Source of the DNA: CAIKKG01 sp037444725
GTDB lineage: Bacteria; Patescibacteriota; Minisyncoccia; UBA6257; GWB1-50-10
Direction: 5' to 3'
NCBI GenBank assembly: GCA_037444725.1
Contig: JBBILW010000014.1
Coordinates: 1-17,572, forward strand
Length of the DNA: 17,572 bases
This document shows, in pieces, positions 12,031 through 17,572 of this stretch. The position numbers and the translations under genes are program-made. How positions within the stretch are numbered: the stretch's first letter is position 1; every line of letters begins with the position of its first letter. A model generated the notes under the pieces. That model saw nothing but the letters and a program-made list of their open reading frames with translations. It did no database searches and had not been told where the DNA came from.

Positions 12031-13497
12031 CTACTTCACTTCCTCCCAGGAAACTACCTGATACGTGCTGGCGGCAAGGGGGAAGCTGGGCGGCGGTGCA
12101 TAGAGAAGATTAGAATCATAGGTGATATTTCTCGTGATATAGCCAGTACCGTCCGTATACGCAAAACCGTAGCGGTTGTACGACATAAGCGAACCGTCGA
12201 GCGTCAGAAGCGTGCGCTTGTAGCCCGCGCCGCATGATGAGCTGTAATAGAATCTTCCTGCGCGGCCGTTTTGCGCGATAAGCGCTCCGTCGATTCTTAA
12301 GGTATCGAGGCTATTTAAACCGATATTAAAATTGTTCTGCGCAATGAGCGCAATCGCATTTCTTCCGTCGTAAAAAGAATAGAGCAGATTATTATTTACC
12401 GTTATCGAGGCGCGTGTAGCAGGGCTGTCGGGGAAGCGCGCGGCGCCTATCGTCAGCCGCACTGTATCGGCAATCTGGCCTTCTATCCAAAGGTCGTCTT
12501 CGACGAAAATGAGATTATTTGCGGGGTATGCGTAGTTTCTAACGAATGTTTCACCGCCCGTCGTTTTTATACTCCAGGTTCCCCAGCCTGTTTGCGCGCC
12601 GACGTTCGAGCAGCCACTCGGAGGCGTGGCGAGCGTCGTTACTTTATAGAGGTCGAACGTGCCGTTCGTTTTTAAGATGATGTGATACCCCTTCGCTCCC
12701 GATGGAGCCACATAGACGCCGGTCGAAGACGCGTCTGTCTTGATTTGCGTGAGGTTCGCGGTAATGCCTGCAAAATCAATTGCAGGAGCCGAGAGCTGTC
12801 TTCCGGTTAAAAATACATCGGGTCGGTTCATGAGCGGATTTGGCGGCGCTTCAAGGGACCTAAAGGTATCATTTACGCCTGTTGCGGGAGGAATATTCAC
12901 GTGCGTATGCACGCCGTATTCAACGTTGCCGGTGTGGTCAGGGTCGTCGTACGAATTCAATCCGCTTGAAACGATGTTGTGCGCGATGCCGTCGAAACGG
13001 ATGCCGCTGTTCGTCTGGATGGCACCGAATACTTCGGTGCCCTGGCCGAAGCGGACGTTATCATTTATGGCCGCAGCAAATTTCGTAAAAGAGGGGATGC
13101 CCATTCTTACTTTCAGGACTTTTGATATTTTAGGATCTTCAACGATGAGTCCGGTCGACTGGATAGTGACGATAGTCGAGCCAGACCCCGGAGGTGTGAT
13201 GTCTAAGATATACTGACCGACTTTATTGCCGCTCTTGTCGAAATAATCGTGCGTGTAGGGGCCTGCGTGTCCCGTGCCGTCCTGAAAATCATGTGGGTCG
13301 TGCGCAAGGTGCCAGCGATAATATTCGATGCCTGCTTCGGCGATTTCAAGCGCACTAAAACGCTGGCCGGCGCGGATAACGGAATCGCTGACCGCATAGC
13401 CCCATGATAAAAATCCGGTTAATAAAATCGTCGCGATGGCCGAGAACATCATTATTTGCAATGCAAGCTGTCCGTTTTGTTCTTTAATAAAGCGCAT
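12031..13497 (-). CDS. PilX-like minor pilin with large beta-rich ectodomain
   Basis: 488 residues. The N-terminus (MRFIKEQNG, then QLALQIMMFSAIATILLTGFLSWG) is a class III-like signal with cleavage after Gly9, but position +5 is Gln instead of Glu, as in the PilX/GspK class that lacks this Glu. Next, SALEIAEAGIEYYRW is the motif typical of PilX N-terminal domains. The ectodomain (about 95-488) is Asn/Gly/Ser-rich and beta-predicted. Its C-terminal part has a recurring strand motif, ALIAQNN (383-389) and ALIAQNG (405-411), after LIFVEDDLWIEGQI, suggesting a beta-solenoid-like fold. Only C296 and C422 are present, a possible disulfide. It starts 3 nt after the PilW-like gene. Likely a tip-complex subunit; function inferred from context. 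Confidence 0.8.
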   Translation of the reverse strand: MRFIKEQNGQLALQIMMFSAIATILLTGFLSWGYAVSDSVIRAGQRFSALEIAEAGIEYYRWHLAHDPHDFQDGTGHAGPYTHDYFDKSGNKVGQYILDITPPGSGSTIVTIQSTGLIVEDPKISKVLKVRMGIPSFTKFAAAINDNVRFGQGTEVFGAIQTNSGIRFDGIAHNIVSSGLNSYDDPDHTGNVEYGVHTHVNIPPATGVNDTFRSLEAPPNPLMNRPDVFLTGRQLSAPAIDFAGITANLTQIKTDASSTGVYVAPSGAKGYHIILKTNGTFDLYKVTTLATPPSGCSNVGAQTGWGTWSIKTTGGETFVRNYAYPANNLIFVEDDLWIEGQIADTVRLTIGAARFPDSPATRASITVNNNLLYSFYDGRNAIALIAQNNFNIGLNSLDTLRIDGALIAQNGRAGRFYYSSSCGAGYKRTLLTLDGSLMSYNRYGFAYTDGTGYITRNITYDSNLLYAPPPSFPLAASTYQVVSWEEVK

Positions 13498-13500
13498 GAG

Positions 13501-14124
13501 TTAAAACGTTATTCGTATGTTTCTCGGCGTCACCATGAGATTTGCGTACATCGGCGTCTGTTGGTTGCTCTGTTGCACCGCCACGGAAATGCCGATTACT
13601 TTAATTTTTGAAATGTCGACGGGGTATGCCATTGAAGCCTCGCTACCCGTATAGTTTGAGTCGTAATACGAGAAGATGGACGATGTCGAGATGATATTGT
13701 GCAGAACATCGGTTACGACTTCATTGGCCTGATTGTAGGTGAGGGGGCTCCCTGTCGGCGTCACACTGCCTCTCTGGAGCGTGCTCCCGTTTTTAAAGTA
13801 TCTGATTTGCTCGTAGATTCCGTTGCCGTATAAATCGTCGAAAAAGATGATGCTGCTTGTCGCAACGGATGCAATGGGATATCCTCCCAAACTCGAGAAA
13901 TTCATGGTACGCAGGCTCATGCTCATGTCCGAAAGCGTGAACTGAAGTTCTTGCTGCGTTTCAAACGCAGGAGAGAGGTAATTCTGGAAATTGAGTACGT
14001 TAATGAGATAGCCGCCGATGAAAAGGAGGACGCCGACTAAGATTGCCGTTGAGACAAGAAGCTCCACGAGCGTCATGCCCGCTCTTGATTCGTGCTGCCC
14101 TATATTTTCATTTTGTATACGCAT
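13501..14124 (-). CDS. PilW/GspJ-like prepilin
   Basis: 207-residue prepilin-type protein. Signal peptide MRIQNENIGQHESRAG followed by MTLVELLVSTAILVGVLLFI: cleavage after Gly16, Met at +1, Glu at +5. The basic/polar leader is longer than the pilin's. The C-terminal domain has the PilW/GspJ style: a long helix (FETQQELQFTLSDMSMSLRTM), SIIFFDDLYGNGIYEQIRYF, and a closing strand VTPRNIRITF. No cysteines. It starts 8 nt after the anchored multi-domain protein and precedes the PilX-like gene, the PilV-PilW-PilX order known from minor-pilin operons. Inferred to be a minor pilin priming assembly. Confidence 0.85.
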   Translation of the reverse strand: MRIQNENIGQHESRAGMTLVELLVSTAILVGVLLFIGGYLINVLNFQNYLSPAFETQQELQFTLSDMSMSLRTMNFSSLGGYPIASVATSSIIFFDDLYGNGIYEQIRYFKNGSTLQRGSVTPTGSPLTYNQANEVVTDVLHNIISTSSIFSYYDSNYTGSEASMAYPVDISKIKVIGISVAVQQSNQQTPMYANLMVTPRNIRITF

Positions 14125-14132
14125 GAGGAGTA

Positions 14133-15890
14133 TTATCCGGGGAGTTGATTTTTCTTTATGACGGCCATAATGGCGGCTAACATAATCATGAAAAGTCCGA
14201 AGCCGGCGACCGAGAAGAGAACGGTGTTGCTACCGATATTTTCCCAGAAAGATTGTCCTTTTGCTTTTGCGATGAAGTTTACGGGTTGTGCGATTTTTTC
14301 GAATGAGTTATTGCGTTCTGCGTAGGCGATAGCGCGGTATTCTCCAGGTGCGAGCTCGCCGACCGTTACTGTAGAGGCTTCACTTTCGGCATTCACACGC
14401 TTCACTAACCTTTGATTAACATCGAAGATATCAATGCGATAGCTTCGGGCCGCGCCGCCTGCGCCCGCCATCCACTGGAAGGTTGCGGAGAGATCGTCGC
14501 CCGCGCCTGCTGTGGTTACCGATAGGGGAGAAGCCGGCGTGTTTGAATTGCTTACTGCATCCGACGAGCTTGCTGAAAATGCATTTTGAAGCGTATTGGG
14601 ATTCGTATACGGTTGCTGCGGAGGCGGTGTGGGCGGAGGAGTGGCTGGAGTCGGCTGCGTGGTATCTTGTACGGGCAGAGCGGCAGTAATAAACGGAACG
14701 AGTACGCCATCAAGAGAACTCGAAAAGCTGTCGGCGATAATAATCGCGTAATAGAGCGTTCCGGGATTTAGAACATTTCCTGTGGCGATGGCGTGTGTCA
14801 GTTCGAAGGTGTTATCACCGAGACGGGTGACGACGTTCGCTCCTGCGGGGTCGGTACTCACCAAGACTCTCGACGCTGAAGGGATATTCGTGTCCCATGC
14901 AAATTGTTCGGATGTAGGAGTGAGAGAAATCGCACGTGCGTTAGAAATAATCGAGGTAGTCGCTACGGCCGGCGTGGTCGTCGTGCCTGAAGAATATATC
15001 TGGAAACTGCCCGTTTTCGAACTGTCGAACGCGCCGGTTACTATTGTCTGATTGCCCCAGTAATCACGGACATAGAGCTGATAATTGTAAGTAATGTTTG
15101 GAAATACGGGGATAGTGAGGGTGCAGGGAAGAGCGGCATCCACACACATTGTGTAATTGCCGGAGAAGCTGCCCGTCTCGATATCTACGATGCTGTTTGA
15201 CGCGTACAAGCTCTGATAATCGATTTTATAATCTACGGGCTCGTTTGCATTCAATGCGACGGTCATCTGGTTCGCGTTCGGAGCCATGAAAGATACGCCG
15301 GAAACCTGAGGCGCAGCCGCGTCCGCGCTTAATTCGTAAAATGCGGTCTTGAAGACGAAAGATTGTTCGGTTGAATCAAGAAATGCTGAGCGCATTACGG
15401 GGTCGACATTCAATTGTGTCGATGCGTTATGCTGGAGCAGATTCACGCCGCTCACGTAGTAAATCCTAAGCTGCGGCATCGATGACCACATTTTCAATTT
15501 GTAGGTTTCCGTGCTCGTTGTCACGACATTTGTTCCGAGATTGAGATGGGTGCGCGTGCCGCCCCATTTAGGCGCTAGCGAGCCGATAGACAGTGATTGC
15601 GAGGCGAGTACGGTATCCGTGTCATCAAGCAGCGCAAAATGAAGCGTGCCCGATGAGCCGGAGTTATCGAGCCAAACATCGAATCCGCTCACAAAATCAT
15701 TATTCGGCCGGAATGCCTGATAGACGGCGCCGAATGCGGATATCTTTATCGCGTCTGAAGATGCGTATGTCGAAGCGTCGTAATAATTTTGTTCCGTAAC
15801 CGCGTGCGCAAAAAAGGATGGCGTGAGGGCCATTACGAGTATGGCAGCCGTTAAAAGAAAGGGATTGATTTGTGTTCGTGTGCGCGTCAT
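14133..15890 (-). CDS. Secreted multi-domain protein with C-terminal membrane anchor
   Basis: 585 residues; not a recognised named family. A Sec signal peptide (1-30, cleavage near AHA|VT) leads to an extracellular region: a jelly-roll-like beta domain (about 31-187), a fibronectin/Ig-like domain (about 194-290) with C249 and C256, a second one (about 310-402, AWDTNIPSASRVLVSTDP and LNPGTLYYAIIIAD), a proline-rich linker (406-432), and a final beta domain (about 465-540, TVGELAPGEYRAIAY). One transmembrane helix (about 554-578) and a short KKNQLPG tail complete a type I topology. Its ATG overlaps the TGA of the PilV-like gene (ATGA, 15890-15887), indicating translational coupling. Inferred to be a pilus-associated surface or tip-platform protein. 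The tail is not an LPXTG sorting signal. Confidence 0.75.
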   Translation of the reverse strand: MTRTRTQINPFLLTAAILVMALTPSFFAHAVTEQNYYDASTYASSDAIKISAFGAVYQAFRPNNDFVSGFDVWLDNSGSSGTLHFALLDDTDTVLASQSLSIGSLAPKWGGTRTHLNLGTNVVTTSTETYKLKMWSSMPQLRIYYVSGVNLLQHNASTQLNVDPVMRSAFLDSTEQSFVFKTAFYELSADAAAPQVSGVSFMAPNANQMTVALNANEPVDYKIDYQSLYASNSIVDIETGSFSGNYTMCVDAALPCTLTIPVFPNITYNYQLYVRDYWGNQTIVTGAFDSSKTGSFQIYSSGTTTTPAVATTSIISNARAISLTPTSEQFAWDTNIPSASRVLVSTDPAGANVVTRLGDNTFELTHAIATGNVLNPGTLYYAIIIADSFSSSLDGVLVPFITAALPVQDTTQPTPATPPPTPPPQQPYTNPNTLQNAFSASSSDAVSNSNTPASPLSVTTAGAGDDLSATFQWMAGAGGAARSYRIDIFDVNQRLVKRVNAESEASTVTVGELAPGEYRAIAYAERNNSFEKIAQPVNFIAKAKGQSFWENIGSNTVLFSVAGFGLFMIMLAAIMAVIKKNQLPG

Positions 15891-17572
15891 GGTCGTGCCA
15901 TTTGGGTGCTGTATTCCTGCCAGTCATTCGACACGGTGACATTGGAACTTGTAGCGGTGAGATATCCCGATTTCTGAATCACGATGGAGTACACCCCTGT
16001 CGCAAGGCCGCTGAACAATGCCTGCCCTTGAGGAATGCAGGACGAGGTGTAATTGAACGCAATGTCGCTCAAGACGGGCGTGAATCCTGTGTCAGCGGTC
16101 TGCATGAATACCTTGTAACGCGCATAGCGGTTTCCGAAGTTGCCTGAATTAATCACGGTGCCCGAAGTCGTGTAATAGCTTGCCGCCGTTCCGTCGGGCC
16201 CCGCAAAGTTCCATGTTGCGTTATCGTTATTCGTCGCAATTTGGAATTGCAGACTATTCGGACCGGTTTGAGGAGGAATAGTTGCGTTCCAAATTAATTC
16301 AAAAAATTGTGCGCCTGTGCCGCCTATATCGTACGTGTCGGAAATAATCCACTCCGATGAAGTGGGATATCCTCCCGCTCCCGCAAGCTGTAAGACTCCC
16401 GGAGTCGCCGTATCGATATTGCCGCTTTGTGAGGAATAGCCGCCGCTCGTCCAATCGGTTTTGAAAAACGTATCGATACCGGTTGTGAGCGTTTGCGTGA
16501 ACGCGCCCTTTGTGAGAGTCACCGTAGCGCCGAAAAGCGGCTGATTATTTTCATCGCGGACAGTCGTAAGAAGCGATGAGGGATTTTTCGGCTGCAAAAC
16601 CAATACAACGTCAGTCGAGGTCGCGGGCGGAATATTCACGGGGAGCGGGGGAATACTGCCCTGCAAATCGTAGCCGGTATTTGTGTTAAACAGTGAATAG
16701 ATATCCCACTCGAGGCCACTTAGCGTCTTATTTCCCGAAGCGTCGGTTGTTCCGCTCCCCGAATATTTCAAAATGTCGGGACTTGTACCGATAAGCTTTG
16801 AGCCGTTTATCGAGTACGCGCTGTTCGCAACCGCGCCGCAGGTTTTGTTGCGCGTCTTCAGGTTCGCAGTGCTTGTTTGGTCGATAGCGAAGCTTACGGA
16901 AGTAATCTGTTGTTTCGCGACAGTCGCGTCGGTTTTCAGAGGGTTCGGATTCGATGTTCCTCCCGGCGGGTAGGTCTGATCCGAGGAATATCCCGTTTTA
17001 CTTACTACGATGTTGTAACCCATCGTGCTTGTCGGGAAATCGAGCAGCGAGAGAAAGCCATCGTTGTTCGTCGTGTCGTTTACAAGAATATGCGGCGTTA
17101 CTGAATTATTCGTCACGGTTACGTTCGCGTTTGCGACTGGCTTTCCGTATGCATCGAACGCGTTGATGAAGATAGAACCGTTATTGCTCGCGGTTTCCAA
17201 TCCCGTATTCGGCGCCACGGTGGTCGTCATGGTAAGCGGGAGGAAGTTGAAACAGGTATCGATGCGGCATGTGGCGGTAATTTCGACGATTTTATAATCC
17301 GCGGGACTCGTATCCGGCGGAGTGCTTGTCGCGTACCGATCAAACGGGTCGTCTACCGAACGTACGGTGGTCGAAATAAGAAAGGGGATACCTGCCTGGT
17401 AGACGGTGGTTGTTGCAGGAATCGCGCCCGCTGGATAGCCGCCCACAATACCAACGTCCTCGTATTTCATGCCGCGGATGGTTTCAATTTCGTTTTGAAG
17501 CGCTGAAACCGCAATAGTTCTCCACTGATTCTTTACCACTGAATTTAAGATATTGGCATAGACGCCATAGAT
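15887..17572 (-). CDS. Large PilV-like minor pilin with carboxypeptidase-regulatory-like domains (5' end missing)
   Basis: 561 residues are visible; the frame is open through the right edge, so the prepilin signal and true start are outside. A GTG at 17539 is internal. The visible N-terminus (VSALQNEIETIRGMKYEDVG, residues 22-41) matches the helix end and EIE-IR-xx-Y-DVG motif of PilV/GspI pilins. Unlike normal PilV (about 150-200 residues), a long C-terminal region follows: carboxypeptidase-regulatory/CnaB-like domains at about 131-201 (NAFDAYGKPVANANVTVTNN, ending IVVSKTGY) and 224-325, and a third whose N-half is at 331-364 (VRDENNQPLFGATVTLTKG) and C-half at 513-550 (ALFSGLATGVYSIVIQKSGY). 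A jelly-roll-like segment (about 372-508) lies between these halves. Cysteines include C102, C107, C245 and C512. Likely a tip adhesin-type pilin; inferred. Confidence 0.8.
   Translation of the reverse strand: MYGVYANILNSVVKNQWRTIAVSALQNEIETIRGMKYEDVGIVGGYPAGAIPATTTVYQAGIPFLISTTVRSVDDPFDRYATSTPPDTSPADYKIVEITATCRIDTCFNFLPLTMTTTVAPNTGLETASNNGSIFINAFDAYGKPVANANVTVTNNSVTPHILVNDTTNNDGFLSLLDFPTSTMGYNIVVSKTGYSSDQTYPPGGTSNPNPLKTDATVAKQQITSVSFAIDQTSTANLKTRNKTCGAVANSAYSINGSKLIGTSPDILKYSGSGTTDASGNKTLSGLEWDIYSLFNTNTGYDLQGSIPPLPVNIPPATSTDVVLVLQPKNPSSLLTTVRDENNQPLFGATVTLTKGAFTQTLTTGIDTFFKTDWTSGGYSSQSGNIDTATPGVLQLAGAGGYPTSSEWIISDTYDIGGTGAQFFELIWNATIPPQTGPNSLQFQIATNNDNATWNFAGPDGTAASYYTTSGTVINSGNFGNRYARYKVFMQTADTGFTPVLSDIAFNYTSSCIPQGQALFSGLATGVYSIVIQKSGYLTATSSNVTVSNDWQEYSTQMARP

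Noticed and set aside
12740..13216. 158-codon plus-strand frame antisense to the PilX-like gene
   Set aside because: No recognisable motifs, no promoter or ribosome-binding site, and it is fully covered by the well-supported minus-strand gene.
14133..14153. LPG near the C-terminus of the anchored protein as a sortase signal
   Set aside because: The LPXTG pattern is absent and LPG lies after, not before, the transmembrane helix.
15869..15890. Signal-peptide start of the anchored protein as a possible fusion with the PilV-like gene
   Set aside because: The TGA stop at 15887-15889 cleanly separates the frames with an ATGA overlap, so these are two genes rather than a frameshifted one.
1..17572. 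CRISPR arrays, tRNA or rRNA genes, insertion sequences
   Set aside because: No regularly spaced repeats, cloverleaf sequences, transposase-like proteins or rRNA segments were seen by eye; tRNAscan-SE and CRISPR finders were not available to confirm.

Overview
The window looks like bacterial chromosome from the Candidate Phyla Radiation (Patescibacteria), most likely a Parcubacteria-type genome. The main clue is a contiguous S10/spc-type ribosomal protein cluster that has no rpmD (uL30) between rpsE and rplO; absence of uL30 is a known CPR trait. Supporting clues are compact gene spacing, almost no Shine-Dalgarno sequences, and prepilins of the kind common in that group. UGA is used as a stop (10507-10509 and 15887-15889, both read on the minus strand), so the UGA=Gly code of Gracilibacteria/Absconditabacteria does not apply. 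The lineage call is inference from gene content, not from a marker phylogeny.

Region 1 (2-6339, plus strand): the 3' end of rpsC, then rplP, rpmC, rpsQ, rplN, rplX, rplE, rpsZ (zinc-type S14), rpsH, rplF, rplR, rpsE, rplO and secY, separated by 2-35 nt and with no terminator seen inside the run. Oddities are a four-fold GRGPGGP extension on S5, a loss of conserved arginines in L16 and a short N-terminus on L5.

Region 2 (6340-10498, plus strand): a structured 167-nt spacer (a symmetric inverted repeat, a Rho-independent terminator and a possible adk promoter), then adk, map and secA. The protein-export core (secY, secA) and the N-terminal processing enzyme Map therefore sit beside the ribosomal genes. 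The usual infA-rpmJ-rpsM-rpsK-rpoA-rplQ continuation is absent here. A terminator that works on both strands ends secA.

Region 3 (10499-11403): a small cysteine/histidine-rich unknown gene on the minus strand and a zinc-dependent CMP/dCMP-type deaminase on the plus strand. They diverge from one promoter region with overlapping -10 boxes. A long bidirectional terminator follows the deaminase.

Region 4 (11404-17572, minus strand): a type IV pilus minor-pilin cluster. Read 5'->3' on the minus strand it holds a very large PilV-like prepilin (its N-terminus lies outside the window) with three carboxypeptidase-regulatory-like domains, one apparently split by an inserted jelly-roll-like domain. Next come a secreted multi-domain protein with a C-terminal membrane anchor, a PilW/GspJ-like prepilin, a PilX-like protein with a long beta-rich ectodomain, and a small GspG/PilA-like pilin with its own promoter. 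I infer that these proteins form the priming/tip complex of a surface pilus with adhesive modules. This is the most interesting part of the window.
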